DNA of 64,000 nt from Verrucomicrobiia bacterium (GTDB lineage Bacteria; Verrucomicrobiota; Verrucomicrobiia; Palsa-1439), in contig JAJVHY010000008.1 of the NCBI GenBank assembly GCA_022072455.1, positions 46,889-110,888 of the forward strand. The letters are read 5' to 3'. Position 1 is the first letter of the stretch. Every line of letters begins with the position of its first letter. A model generated the notes under the pieces. The model worked only from the letters and a program-made list of their open reading frames with translations. It was not told the DNA's origin and did no database searches. Below, one piece after another: positions 53,609 to 62,927 of the stretch. The position numbers were made by a program, and so were the translations under genes.

Positions 53609-56321
53609 CTCGCCACATGGTTATTTCATCCGCGATTTGCTCGTTTTCAACGGACTGCGCCAGGGGTGCTCGGTCGCGAAAGGCTTCATCTTCGAGCCGC
53701 CGGAACTCGACAACGCCCAAGTCTCCGACCTCAACGAATTCCAAGACCAGCTCACCGTTCTTCTCGCCTCGCTCGGCGAAGGCCGCAGGTTGCAGGTGCA
53801 GTTCTATTGCGATTCCGATTATCGGTCCGCTTTGCTCCGGTATCAGCAGGAAACGGAGAAAATGTCGAACGTCTGGACGAAACGCTGCCGGAACGAGCGG
53901 TTCATGCGGTACTGGCAGGCAATGGTGGACCGCAACCTACGCCGGCAACGGCTCATATTATATATATCCCGCAAGCTCGACGCCTCGCCGAAAGCCACCA
54001 GCACCGCCAAGGCACTCAAGGCGTTCTACGAAATGGTGCTGGAGCAGATGCAGGCCGAGTTCACGCAGATTCACGAGACATTGGCCGGAATTTTCGCCGG
54101 CCAAGGCGCGCGCATCATCCCGATGACCGACGCCGACCACTACCGGCACTACAAGCTGTTCCTCAACCCGTCGCTCACTGAACGCTTCGACTACGACGTG
54201 CTTGACGCGTTCGACCCCGAACTCTCGATCCAAGAAAACTGCTGGCACAGCGAGGCGAACGGTCAAGCCGATTACGGTTTCTGGATGGACGGCTACTACC
54301 ATTCCATCATCGTGCTCACCCGCTGGCCGAAAATGACCCATCCCGGCATGATCCACCGGCTCACCAATCTGCGACTGCTCGACTACACCATCACCGTCAA
54401 CGTCGATCCGTTGCCGGTCCGCCAGGAAATCTTCAAGGAGGAGAAGGAACACGACCGGGTTGCTGGCGATTACGCGAGCGAGAAGAAGCTATCGCTCCTG
54501 ACCGTTATGGAGAAGAAGCAGCGCAAGATCGCTGCGCTCGCGCGGGGCGACACGTTGCCGTTCCACGTCCAGTTCATCGTCCGCACCTGGGACAAGTCGA
54601 AGGAAGGTCTCAACGCCAAGACTAGCGCCATCAAGAACGCGATCAACAGCATGAACAGCGCGCAATACTTCGAGTGTGCGTTGCCGAGCACATCGTGCAA
54701 ACTGTTCTACGAGACGTGGCCGGGCTGGCTCTGGGGCCGGTACGAACACCGGAAACTGTACGGCGAGAGCCGGTATGTCGCCGACATGCTGCCGTTCAGC
54801 GCGACATTCACCGGCCATCTCGATACTGCCGAGGCGATCTACGAAGGGACGGCCAGCAATCTCGTCGGCATCAAGACGTTTGCCGGCAACAATTCCAACG
54901 TTTCCCCGCAACACGCCGTCCTGCTGGGCATGAGCGGTGCCGGCAAGTCGGTGACCGTCTGCGACTTGCTGGCGCAGACCGAGGGCTACTTCGCCTACAC
55001 GGTCATTATCGAGGAAGGGCTGTCATACGGCATTTATACCCAGACCGTTGATCCCGCCGCCAAGCCGATCATCATCCAGCCAGACGGCAGCATCACGATC
55101 AACTACCTCGACACGAAAGGTTTGCCGCTCACGCCGGATCATCTTGCGTCGGCGACCGCACTGGTCGCCCGCATGGTGGGCGTCAGCCAGCACGAAGACA
55201 AACAGATGCTCCGACAGGCGCAGATCGCCAAGTACATCAATCTGCTGTACGAAGACGTGTTCCAAGACTGGTCGCGCAAACACGCCGAGCAACTCCTCGC
55301 CATCGCCCGGCACGCCTACGCGTTGACCCATTACCGGCGCGAGAAGATGCCGCCCGGTGCCACCACACTGGAGGCGTTCGCCGATTTGCGCGATTGGCGG
55401 GCGCAACACGAGGACGAAGCCCGGGCGCTGCTGGAGCAGTTCGAGGAAGCGGACATTCTCCGGTTCCTCAAAGACCCGAACACGAGCCGGGAAGTGCGGA
55501 ATCTCGCATTCGCGTACTTCCGACCGGAAGATTTCCCGACGCACCGGATGTTGCAGGAATTGATGTTCCTCGACGCGGCCGGGGCCGAGCGCGACCAGAT
55601 TCACGAGATCGCCACGCTGTTGCTGCCGTGGTGCCGGGACGGCAACTACGGCGCGTTGTTCGACGGCGTCACCAACCTGTCGTTGACCGGCAAGATTGCC
55701 CACTTCGAGTTGGGCTACATTCCGGACTCGGCGAAGGAACTCCGCGCTGCCGCCGGCTTCCTCATCACCAACGATGCCCGGAAACACATCATCACGTTGC
55801 CCCGCGCGTTGCGGAAACGGAACGTGTACGAGGAAGTCGCCCGGTTCCTCGACATCCCCGGCGGCGAGGAGATCGTCAAGGAGAGCTACGCGCAACTTCG
55901 GAAATTCAATTGCTGGAATATTTCCATCGTCCAGCAGTACGCCCGGTTCAAACAGAGCCGTATCCGGTCGGCGGTGTTCGGCAACAGCCGGCAATTCTTC
56001 CTGATGCGCCAGAACGACCGGGCCGACCTCGACGATATTTCCCAAGACATCGCCATCCCGGACGTCACGAAGCACGCGATCATGAACTACCCGCTGCCCG
56101 ACCATCAGGTGGGGCAGAAGTATTCCGCTTTCACGTATCTCCAGATTGATTCACTCCGCCCCATCTGCGGCACGGTCCACAACGTCGCGTCGCCCGAGAT
56201 GCTGTATTGCAGCAGTTCCAGTGGCGAACACTTCGAGAAACGCGCCCGGCAGTTGCGCGGCAGCACAAACGTCATCGAGGGCATCATCCAACACACCGAG
56301 CAACCCGTAGAAACAACATGA
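53598..56321 (+). CDS. VirB4/TrbE-type secretion ATPase
   Basis: A 907-residue ATPase, the largest gene of the operon. Walker A is GMSGAGKSVT at about 444-453, after a long N-terminal domain. The C-terminal half carries features typical of VirB4, such as SYGIYTQTVDPAAKPIIIQP and CWNISIVQQYARFKQSRIRS. It should energise pilus biogenesis and substrate transfer from the cytoplasmic face of the inner membrane. The start follows CAGGAGACACC at 53587-53597. The next gene overlaps by 4 bases. Confidence 0.9.
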   Translation: MFVSSPHGYFIRDLLVFNGLRQGCSVAKGFIFEPPELDNAQVSDLNEFQDQLTVLLASLGEGRRLQVQFYCDSDYRSALLRYQQETEKMSNVWTKRCRNERFMRYWQAMVDRNLRRQRLILYISRKLDASPKATSTAKALKAFYEMVLEQMQAEFTQIHETLAGIFAGQGARIIPMTDADHYRHYKLFLNPSLTERFDYDVLDAFDPELSIQENCWHSEANGQADYGFWMDGYYHSIIVLTRWPKMTHPGMIHRLTNLRLLDYTITVNVDPLPVRQEIFKEEKEHDRVAGDYASEKKLSLLTVMEKKQRKIAALARGDTLPFHVQFIVRTWDKSKEGLNAKTSAIKNAINSMNSAQYFECALPSTSCKLFYETWPGWLWGRYEHRKLYGESRYVADMLPFSATFTGHLDTAEAIYEGTASNLVGIKTFAGNNSNVSPQHAVLLGMSGAGKSVTVCDLLAQTEGYFAYTVIIEEGLSYGIYTQTVDPAAKPIIIQPDGSITINYLDTKGLPLTPDHLASATALVARMVGVSQHEDKQMLRQAQIAKYINLLYEDVFQDWSRKHAEQLLAIARHAYALTHYRREKMPPGATTLEAFADLRDWRAQHEDEARALLEQFEEADILRFLKDPNTSREVRNLAFAYFRPEDFPTHRMLQELMFLDAAGAERDQIHEIATLLLPWCRDGNYGALFDGVTNLSLTGKIAHFELGYIPDSAKELRAAAGFLITNDARKHIITLPRALRKRNVYEEVARFLDIPGGEEIVKESYAQLRKFNCWNISIVQQYARFKQSRIRSAVFGNSRQFFLMRQNDRADLDDISQDIAIPDVTKHAIMNYPLPDHQVGQKYSAFTYLQIDSLRPICGTVHNVASPEMLYCSSSSGEHFEKRARQLRGSTNVIEGIIQHTEQPVETT

Positions 56322-56731
56322 CCATCCATCATTTCATCATTCTCGCCGCGACCTCAGTTCTCCTGACCGGCTGCGCCGCTACTCGACCCATCAGCGATGT
56401 GGCAATGGGCGCCGGTGGTGCGGCAATCGCGCACGAACTGTCCGATGGCAACGTCGCTATCACTGCCGCCGGTGCTGCCGGTGGTGTGCTCGTGAGCGAG
56501 GGGATTCACTACCTCAGCCAGAAGCAGGCCGACAAAGCCTATCAGACCGGCTACGAGAAGGGCCGCAGCGATGCCGTGAAACAGCAGTATTGGATTCTGG
56601 TCAACCAGCAAAAGGAGAAGGCGGACCAGAATGCCGAGAACGTCCGTTACTACGAGATCCCCGTCCCTGAACAAACCATCGACGGTGCGATCCTGAACCC
56701 AACCACCAAACTCCTACGAATCGAGGAATAG
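56318..56731 (+). CDS. Lipoprotein of the secretion operon
   Basis: A 137-residue precursor with an ATGA start overlap. Leader FIILAATSVLLTGC with lipobox. The mature part has a Gly/Ala-rich region that could enter a membrane (AMGAGGAAIAHELSDG, AITAAGAAGGVLVSEGIHYL) and a helical end (YQTGYEKGRSDAVKQQYWIL). It might serve the role of VirB7, the lipoprotein that supports VirB9 in the outer membrane, or be related to Trb lipoproteins. Assigned by position and lipobox only. Confidence 0.65.
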   Translation: MTIHHFIILAATSVLLTGCAATRPISDVAMGAGGAAIAHELSDGNVAITAAGAAGGVLVSEGIHYLSQKQADKAYQTGYEKGRSDAVKQQYWILVNQQKEKADQNAENVRYYEIPVPEQTIDGAILNPTTKLLRIEE

Positions 56732-56734
56732 ACC

Positions 56735-57544
56735 ATGAAGAAACTCCACGCCGCCGTCATCGTCGCCAGTCTCCTGTGCGTCGTATCCGCCCGCGCGCAG
56801 TACGTCGTGTATGACCCGCAGCTAAACACGCAAACGATACTCAATCAGGCGCAGAACATTGCCAAGTATATCCAGATGATTCAGAACCAAGTGCAGCAGA
56901 TCAACACACTGACCTCGCAGTTGAACGAGTTGCAGCACTACAACCAGATTTTCGGCGACCCGTCGAAAATCCTCAATATCCCCAGCGTCAACGGTCTCAT
57001 CCAAGACCTGCAAAATACCGGCGTTGGTCAAGCAATCGGCGAGTTGCAGAATCTAGCCGAGGGCGCTGCGGCCCTGACGTACGACGCGAACGGGCTGTAC
57101 CACAACATCGGCGAGACGTTCAAAACGCCCAATGGCCAGACCGTACCCCGCGACCAGGACCGTTACCGGCAATTCGCCGCCGTCAACGAGACGACCAAAA
57201 ACTACGCCGGCGTGTATGCCGATGTCATTGCCCGTCGGCAGGCGCTCAAACTGGAGATTGCCGCGACCACCGCGCAACTGCGCACTGCCTCGACTGCTTC
57301 CGAGGTGCAGAAGCTCACCGGCGTTCTCATCGGCCTGAACGGCGCGCTGGCCGCCGCCGACAAGGAGATTGACCAAGCGCTGAGCTTGAACGTCATCCAG
57401 GACGCCGAGAACCGAAACGACAAGGAGAAACAGGAACTCGCGCGCATCGAGGAACAACGCGCCGAGTTCACTGAGAGCGTCCTGAAGTACAACAATACCG
57501 TCAAGCTCAGCGCCGAAGCACCGTCGTTCCCAGAGGATAAATGA
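56735..57544 (+). CDS. VirB5/TrbJ-type protein
   Basis: A 269-residue precursor with signal peptide (VIVASLLCVVSARAQ). Like TrbJ, it is almost wholly helical, starting with YVVYDPQLNTQTILNQAQNI, then IQMIQNQVQQINTLTSQLNE and LQHYNQIFGDPSKI, with long coiled-coil-prone stretches. TrbJ/VirB5 proteins sit at the pilus tip and contact the recipient. A small gene overlaps its stop by 4 bases. Confidence 0.85.
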   Translation: MKKLHAAVIVASLLCVVSARAQYVVYDPQLNTQTILNQAQNIAKYIQMIQNQVQQINTLTSQLNELQHYNQIFGDPSKILNIPSVNGLIQDLQNTGVGQAIGELQNLAEGAAALTYDANGLYHNIGETFKTPNGQTVPRDQDRYRQFAAVNETTKNYAGVYADVIARRQALKLEIAATTAQLRTASTASEVQKLTGVLIGLNGALAAADKEIDQALSLNVIQDAENRNDKEKQELARIEEQRAEFTESVLKYNNTVKLSAEAPSFPEDK

Positions 57545-57711
57545 GCCGGACGGTCATCATCATCGTGATCGTGGCGGTAGTCGTGACGGCGAGTGTTGTG
57601 CTCGTTGTGGGTTCCCGGAAACACGAGCCGCGACCCGCAACACCGCATTCCGTTACCGAAACCAACCGGATGCCACGCCTCGACACGTCTCCGCCCAAGT
57701 TTCCCGAGTAG
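57541..57711 (+). CDS. 56-residue membrane protein, TrbK-position gene
   Basis: Starts with an ATGA overlap behind the TrbJ-type gene. One N-terminal helix (VIIIVIVAVVVTASVVLVVG) and a short polar tail (RKHEPRPATPHSVTETNRMP). In IncP-type transfer operons the slot between trbJ and trbL holds trbK, the entry exclusion factor. Position and small size fit, but there is no lipobox and no recognisable similarity, so the role is only a suggestion. Confidence 0.55.
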   Translation: MSRTVIIIVIVAVVVTASVVLVVGSRKHEPRPATPHSVTETNRMPRLDTSPPKFPE

Positions 57712-57717
57712 CCGTTC

Positions 57718-58848
57718 ATGGACGAGTTCAACACATTGTTCCCGAACTTCACCACGCGTTGCGCCGACCTGAAATCGGTACTGATGCCGGTGGCCTACCT
57801 GTTTCTCGTCACGGGCATGGTTATTTCCACGATCTCCGGCCGCCGCAGCGTCAGCGCGTCCATGCGGACATTCGGCAGAACCATCGTGTTCATCATCCTG
57901 CTGACGCAACTGGTCAGTTGGGGCAATCAGATTTGCCAGATCACCGACACCACGGTGAAGGACGTTCTCAAGGCCGACCCGACCAAGGTGTACGAGCAGT
58001 ACAACAAGGCCCTCGAAGCCAAGAAATCCGACACCGCTCAGGCCGGCTGGTGGGAGAAGCTGTTCAATCTCGGCACGTCCATCTTCGAGGCGCTGATCTC
58101 GGCGTTGCTCTGGATTTTCGGGCTGCTGGCCAGCGTCATCGTGTTCTATGCGTACCTGATCCAGAAGTTCATTCTCTATCTGGGGTACGCCCTCGCGCCA
58201 ATCTTCATCGGGTTTCTCGCCATTCGTGCCTTGAACCAAATTGGCACGAACTATCTGGTTTCGCTTGCCGGCGTGATGATCTGGCCGCTCGGCTGGGGCG
58301 CGGCATCGCTCGTCACAGAAGGGTTGCTCGATTTTATGACCGACCAGAGCTTTCTCTGGAATTCGTCCATTCCCGGTGCCGGTGGTTATGCGTTCCAGAA
58401 CTTTATCGGCGTCGCGATTCTCGGTGTCTGGCTGATCTTCAGCACGATTGCCGCCCCGGTCATCATTCAACGCGCGATTGCGCACGGCGCGCAGGTCGGC
58501 GCGGCGTTGATTGCCGGAGCCGCCACCGCCGGGACGACTGCCGTTGCCGGTGGTGTTATCGCTGCCGGCACGTTTGGTGCCGGTGGCGGCGTGGGCGGCG
58601 CGGCGCTGGCCGGTGTCGGCGGATTGACGGCTGCCGGTGCCACGCTGGCCGGTTCGTCCATCAGCGGCAGCACCTATTCACCAACTGGCTCGCTCATTAC
58701 CGCTCTGGGCCAGATGGCTGGCGCACGCAGCAGCGCCCGGAAGAGCAAAAACGACGGCAAGGACTCCGCCACGGCATCCGTGATGGACGCCAGCGGCGAC
58801 AACGCCGTGCAAGCCTTGCTCCGCAAGACCAAGAGCCCGCACTCATGA
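57718..58848 (+). CDS. VirB6/TrbL-type polytopic membrane protein
   Basis: A 376-residue protein with about six membrane segments, including VLMPVAYLFLVTGMVISTIS, SALLWIFGLLASVIVFYAYL, YLVSLAGVMIWPLGWGAASL and FIGVAILGVWLIFSTIAAPV. The C-terminal third is Gly/Ala-rich (AAGTFGAGGGVGGAALAG), as is common in TrbL. It would form part of the inner membrane channel. The following gene overlaps by 4 bases. Confidence 0.85.
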   Translation: MDEFNTLFPNFTTRCADLKSVLMPVAYLFLVTGMVISTISGRRSVSASMRTFGRTIVFIILLTQLVSWGNQICQITDTTVKDVLKADPTKVYEQYNKALEAKKSDTAQAGWWEKLFNLGTSIFEALISALLWIFGLLASVIVFYAYLIQKFILYLGYALAPIFIGFLAIRALNQIGTNYLVSLAGVMIWPLGWGAASLVTEGLLDFMTDQSFLWNSSIPGAGGYAFQNFIGVAILGVWLIFSTIAAPVIIQRAIAHGAQVGAALIAGAATAGTTAVAGGVIAAGTFGAGGGVGGAALAGVGGLTAAGATLAGSSISGSTYSPTGSLITALGQMAGARSSARKSKNDGKDSATASVMDASGDNAVQALLRKTKSPHS

Positions 58849-59513
58849 ACCCCACCGATACCGCCCTTCGCGAAACGCCTGTCCCGAAAACCGAGCGGGC
58901 GACCGTATCGCGCCAGAAATTCGACCCGACCCGCATCTTCGTCGCCCGCGACCGGCTGGCGTGGTTCTGGTTCATCGTGGCGGCGTTGATTCTCATCGCG
59001 GCGGCGGTAGACCGGACGATTCTGGTGCAGACCTTCAAGCAACGGGAACGAGTGGTCATCGTTGACCCTGCCGGTACGTTCTATGTGTCGCCACTCCTGA
59101 AATTCGAGGAAGCCAAAGACCTTCACGCCCAGCAAAGCACGCTCGCCACCATCGCGTTCCTCGAACGCAGCCCGACCGGCTTCGATCATGCCGACCTGCT
59201 CAAGCAATTGTTCCTCAAGAACGCCCTGGCCAAGGCGCAGAAACAGCACGCGACGGAAGAACCGGAGTTCAAGGCCAAGCAGCTTCACCAGAAGTCGGAG
59301 ATCGCCAAGATCGACATCCTGAACACGCGTGAGAACTACGTGTTGACCCAAGTGACCGGGCAACTCATCCGCAGCGGCATCTTTCAGGAACGAGCGTTCG
59401 CCGAGGCGATTCCGTTCAAACTGTCGTTCAAGCTGATGCGCAACCCCAACATGGTCCAGAACGGCCGATTCCCGACCGCCGTGGCCGATTTCAAATATGA
59501 ACCGACTCGCTAA
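58845..59513 (+). CDS. VirB8/TrbF-type protein
   Basis: A 222-residue protein: a cytoplasmic N-terminus of about 40 residues, one membrane helix (LAWFWFIVAALILIAAAV) and a periplasmic domain of about 160 residues (VVIVDPAGTFYVSPLLKFEE, NALAKAQKQHATEEPEF, IPFKLSFKLMRNPNM). This plan is that of VirB8/TrbF assembly factors with an NTF2-like fold. It overlaps the VirB9-type gene by 17 bases. Confidence 0.75.
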   Translation: MNPTDTALRETPVPKTERATVSRQKFDPTRIFVARDRLAWFWFIVAALILIAAAVDRTILVQTFKQRERVVIVDPAGTFYVSPLLKFEEAKDLHAQQSTLATIAFLERSPTGFDHADLLKQLFLKNALAKAQKQHATEEPEFKAKQLHQKSEIAKIDILNTRENYVLTQVTGQLIRSGIFQERAFAEAIPFKLSFKLMRNPNMVQNGRFPTAVADFKYEPTR

Positions 59514-60384
59514 ATCCCTCTGCACGCTGCTGCTGATCGCGGCGCACGCTGGCCACGCGAAGGAGTTCAATCCCATCGCGGAATACCGGCTCGACGAGCA
59601 CACCGTTTACACCATCCCGGTATCTCGCAGCCGCGTGACCACGCTGAACTTCCCCGGTCCGATCTCGGCCATTGATGGCGCGAATGTCACCAATGATACC
59701 AAGACGCCCGGCCTGTTCCAGATCGCTCACACCAGAGGCTCGCACTTCGTGTCGGTCAGGGCATTGGTCCAGAAAGCCGCGACCAACATCAACATCCGCT
59801 GGAACAAGAAGACCTACGTGATCGTCCTGGTTGAAAGCGAACAGCCGCTGTTCTCAGTGATCTTCGGCTACGCTGGCGACGAGCCGCGCGCGACCGCTCC
59901 GGTCCGCGTCACCCCCGCGCGCTTGCTGGCGTTGCTCGACAAAGCGAAGGCGTACCCTTTGTTGAAGGCCAACCACTCGCAGGCTGTTGCCCAGGTCGAG
60001 TACGTCAACTACGCGAAAACGCCCCGTATCATGGATTACAAGGACTACGAGGTGCAACTCGACGAAGCGTTTCGATTCAACCCCGAAGACACGCTGATCT
60101 TCCGCGTCATCCTGCGCAACAAGACCGATCAGCCGATCAATTACCGGCCCGATGGATTAGCGCTGCGCGTCGGCGATCGCACGTATCCGCAATCCGTCAG
60201 CGACGCCAGCGGCACGATACCGCCCAAGAATGAAGTGCCGGTCTATTTCGCCGTGACCGGCACGCCCAACGGCGGACGCAACGATCTCTCGATGAAGAAC
60301 GAGTTCACCGTCCTGCTCGACCGGATCGAGCCGTCCCTGCCACTGCAGCCATCCGCACCCCCTGAACCGGAGAAATCGAATTGA
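59497..60384 (+). CDS. VirB9/TrbG-type protein
   Basis: A 295-residue precursor with signal peptide (SLCTLLLIAAHAGHA). The beta-rich mature part (YTIPVSRSRVTTLNFPGPIS, FVSVRALVQKAATNINIRWN, TLIFRVILRNKTDQPINYRP) fits VirB9-type proteins that build the periplasmic core with VirB7 and VirB10. A Pro-rich end follows. The VirB10-type gene overlaps its stop by 4 bases. Confidence 0.75.
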   Translation: MNRLAKSLCTLLLIAAHAGHAKEFNPIAEYRLDEHTVYTIPVSRSRVTTLNFPGPISAIDGANVTNDTKTPGLFQIAHTRGSHFVSVRALVQKAATNINIRWNKKTYVIVLVESEQPLFSVIFGYAGDEPRATAPVRVTPARLLALLDKAKAYPLLKANHSQAVAQVEYVNYAKTPRIMDYKDYEVQLDEAFRFNPEDTLIFRVILRNKTDQPINYRPDGLALRVGDRTYPQSVSDASGTIPPKNEVPVYFAVTGTPNGGRNDLSMKNEFTVLLDRIEPSLPLQPSAPPEPEKSN

Positions 60385-61436
60385 ACCCGCGCAATCTCCT
60401 GACGTATCTGCGCAGTCCGACCGGTGTGTTCATGTCGTTCGTCGTGCTTCTGATTGTCGCCATCGTGTTCGTCAAAGGGTTCTACGATCCCAACAAGAAC
60501 AAACCACAATCCGTCTCGCCGTTGTCGGCCGGCAGCACCAACAAGACAGCGCAAACGGTTCAGACGGTCCAACGCGAGATCGCGCCGTTCAACCCACCGC
60601 GCGCCACCCAAGCCGCGATGTTGCCGCAGTTGCTCGGCAGGCAGAACCCACATTCGCCGCCGCAACAACAGGCGAAGAATGACGCGTTCACGCCCATCAG
60701 TCTGTACCCCGAGACAACGACCGACGAACCCAAACCGCTCAGCAAGTTCTACGCGCCTTACGGGCGATTGATCCCCTGCGAACTCATCGTGACGATTGAT
60801 TCGTCATCCATCCAAACACCAATCGTCGGCCTCATCACGGAGGACATCTACCACGATGGGCGGCTCATCATCCCGGCCGGGACCGAAGTCCACGGCACGG
60901 CCCAGACCGACCGGAAACGTGAGCGCATCGCCAGCGCCGGCGGTTGGACGTTGGTGTGGCAGACCGGCGAGGAACTGCACCTGTCCGGTATCGCCCTCGA
61001 CCGGGAGAAGAACCACAGCGGCGACGGCTGGGGCATCACCGATGGCAGCGCCGGGTTGCGGGGACGACTCCTGAAAACCGACGACCTCGCCGAGATCAAG
61101 CTGTTCGCCGCGACGTTCCTGAGCGGCGCGGCATCGGCACTGACCGAGAAGGAATCCACCATTCTCGGAACGCACCTCGCGCCGTCGCTCCAGAACGCGC
61201 CGCTCAAAGGCGCGCAGGACGTGCTCAACGTGTACGCCCAACAAATCCTCGAATCCATCCAGCGCGATGGCTTCTACGTCCGCGTGCCGGCAGGAAAGGA
61301 GTTCTACCTGTACGTGACGCAAACCATCGACAAGTCAGACGCCGTCATTGGCGGCTCGCGATTCGTGCCAACCGAGACGAATCAACCGCCCCCGACAACC
61401 GCCGCATTGCTCCAACTCCATCGCAATCAACCATGA
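60381..61436 (+). CDS. VirB10/TrbI-type core channel protein
   Basis: A 351-residue protein: short cytoplasmic start, one membrane helix (VFMSFVVLLIVAIVFVKGFY), a Pro/Gln-rich linker, and the C-terminal TrbI/VirB10 domain with YGRLIPCELIVTIDSSSIQT, IVGLITEDIYHDGRLIIPAG, TEVHGTAQ and GAASAL in the antenna region. VirB10 spans both membranes and closes the core complex. Operon position after VirB9 is standard. Confidence 0.88.
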   Translation: MNPRNLLTYLRSPTGVFMSFVVLLIVAIVFVKGFYDPNKNKPQSVSPLSAGSTNKTAQTVQTVQREIAPFNPPRATQAAMLPQLLGRQNPHSPPQQQAKNDAFTPISLYPETTTDEPKPLSKFYAPYGRLIPCELIVTIDSSSIQTPIVGLITEDIYHDGRLIIPAGTEVHGTAQTDRKRERIASAGGWTLVWQTGEELHLSGIALDREKNHSGDGWGITDGSAGLRGRLLKTDDLAEIKLFAATFLSGAASALTEKESTILGTHLAPSLQNAPLKGAQDVLNVYAQQILESIQRDGFYVRVPAGKEFYLYVTQTIDKSDAVIGGSRFVPTETNQPPPTTAALLQLHRNQP

Positions 61437-62026
61437 ACATTCTCTACCTCATCCCACTATTGTTTGTCACCGCATGCGCGTCGAACCGGAAACCAACCGT
61501 CGTGCAGATGCCACGCCCGGTGCCCGGCACCACGTTGCCCAGCGAAGAAATCGAGTCGGTCCGGTATTCCGAGAACCTCAAGGCGTACAACGTAGGCCGG
61601 TATGTTGACCCGAACAGCCGTCTCGTCATGCACGAACGGCATGTCGTGTACCGGGTCGAGACCACCGCCAAGTGGAACTTGCATCCCAACGCGCCGGCCA
61701 CGGTCGCGCTCGGACCAGCCGTGCAGATCATTGATCCAGCCAGGAAGGACGGCCCGACCACGTCGGAAGTAGTTGCCGAGGTCAACCGGCAGAAGGCCGC
61801 GACGCAAGCCGTCATCCAACAGGGCCAGCGCCTCAACGACACGCTCACGCAGATTTCGACTGCTTTGGACGCGAACAAACAGGTCGCCGAACAAAACCGG
61901 CAACTGAAGACCGAGTTGGACCTGACCAAGCAGCGTCTCGATTTGCTGGAGGCGGAACTCCGTCGCCAGCAACCGGCCAATCCCGCACCACGCGGGACGA
62001 CGGAAACCACAACCCAAGACTGGTGA
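61433..62026 (+). CDS. Lipoprotein with C-terminal coiled coil
   Basis: A 197-residue precursor starting with an ATGA overlap. Leader ILYLIPLLFVTAC with lipobox. A middle beta-rich region (YNVGRYVDPNSRLVMHERHV, VYRVETTAKWNL) is followed by a long helix (EQNRQLKTELDLTKQRLDLL, EAELRRQ) that should form a coiled coil. Last gene of the tightly overlapping block; it might act as an outer membrane anchor of the transfer apparatus. Confidence 0.65.
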   Translation: MNILYLIPLLFVTACASNRKPTVVQMPRPVPGTTLPSEEIESVRYSENLKAYNVGRYVDPNSRLVMHERHVVYRVETTAKWNLHPNAPATVALGPAVQIIDPARKDGPTTSEVVAEVNRQKAATQAVIQQGQRLNDTLTQISTALDANKQVAEQNRQLKTELDLTKQRLDLLEAELRRQQPANPAPRGTTETTTQDW

Positions 62027-62065
62027 ACATTCACCCCCATGAATAATCCCCAGAGAGGAGAGCAA

Positions 62066-62449
62066 ATGCTCAAAGGCAAAGCCAAGACTCAAGATGAGTC
62101 CATGGAACAGCCCGGCCAATACCGGGACAACCCGAAGGTCAACGCTCGCATTGACGAGTACATCAAGCAGAACCCGAAGCACTGGGACTACATCCAGTCC
62201 ATGCCGCGCGAGCGACTGGAGCGCGCTCTCGTGCTGAGCGAGGTCAACAAACAGGAGCGCCAGCAGAAAATGCGCGACGGCATTCTGCGCAAACTGGAAC
62301 AAAATCCCGAACTCAAGCAGGCATACGAAACCCTCGTGAAGCATCTACCGGAAGATCAGCGGGAGAAGATGATGGTCTCGATTGCCAGCCGGACGATGCG
62401 CAGCATCACACCGCGCCAAGGCCAGGCGGCCGGCAGCGCACGCGTCTGA
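62066..62449 (+). CDS. Charged helical protein at operon end
   Basis: A 127-residue cytoplasmic protein from the ATG at 62066, which follows AGAGGAGA at proper distance; an ATG at 62039 has no ribosome site. The sequence is almost entirely charged helix (DNPKVNARIDEYIKQNPKHW, DYIQSMPRERLERALVLSEV, REKMMVSIASRTMRSI). Function unknown. It is the last gene before the structured repeats at 62.47 kb. Confidence 0.65.
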   Translation: MLKGKAKTQDESMEQPGQYRDNPKVNARIDEYIKQNPKHWDYIQSMPRERLERALVLSEVNKQERQQKMRDGILRKLEQNPELKQAYETLVKHLPEDQREKMMVSIASRTMRSITPRQGQAAGSARV

Positions 62450-62472
62450 CCGTCACCAAGAAGCAGTCGTTT

Positions 62473-62624
62473 GGGCAGCCAAAGACTCTGGGGTGTTTCG
62501 CTCCGGCCCGCTCCGCTGGGGCGCTCCGCTGCAAAACCCAGAGACTTTGGCTTTGCCTTTGGCGATTACACAGCGCACCGATGTCACCGCTGCGAGGCGT
62601 GGCTTCTCGCGGTCACATCGCCCT
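62473..62624. repeat. Structured repeat unit 1 of three
   Basis: About 150 bases with two foldable parts. First, GCCAAAGACTCTGGG at 62477-62491 pairs with CCCAGAGACTTTGGC (62537-62551) with one mismatch; the loop holds GTTTCGCTCCGG and GCTCCGCTGCAAAA. Second, CGATGT ... ACCG ... CGAG pairs with CTCG ... CGGT ... ACATCG (62579-62620). The same parts recur at 62928. No gene is seen. Confidence 0.6.
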
Positions 62625-62661
62625 GAAACTTGCTGACCGCCGATCTCCTACTCGGCTAGCC

Positions 62662-62807
62662 CTCGAAAGACTTGGCCTTTGCCGCGCCGGCTTTTCCCCC
62701 TTGCCCCAGAGCCGCCGCATGCAAAGCGCCAAGACTTTCTTCCGGTAGGGGCTATTCGAGACGCTGGCGATGTCGCCGCTTGCACATCACGCGCGGCCAC
62801 ATCGCCA
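62662..62807. repeat. Structured repeat unit 2 of three (diverged)
   Basis: Keeps the second hairpin (GCGATGTCGCCGC ... GCGGCCACATCGC at 62767-62805), while the first is strongly changed and recognisable only by AAAGACTTGGC and GCCAAGACTTTC parts. It lies between units 1 and 3. The stretch to unit 3 adds ACCGTCCGACGGT (62839-62851) and AAGCGGC/GCCGCTT (62892-62910). Confidence 0.45.
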
Positions 62808-62927
62808 CCAGCAGCGGCCTTTTCCATTCTCACAGCGTACCGTCCGACGGTTCATTCCGTAAACGAAATCGGCGACGATATTGGCCTGTGAAAGCGGCTA
62901 ACCGCCGCTTCCGCATTTACGTCACGC

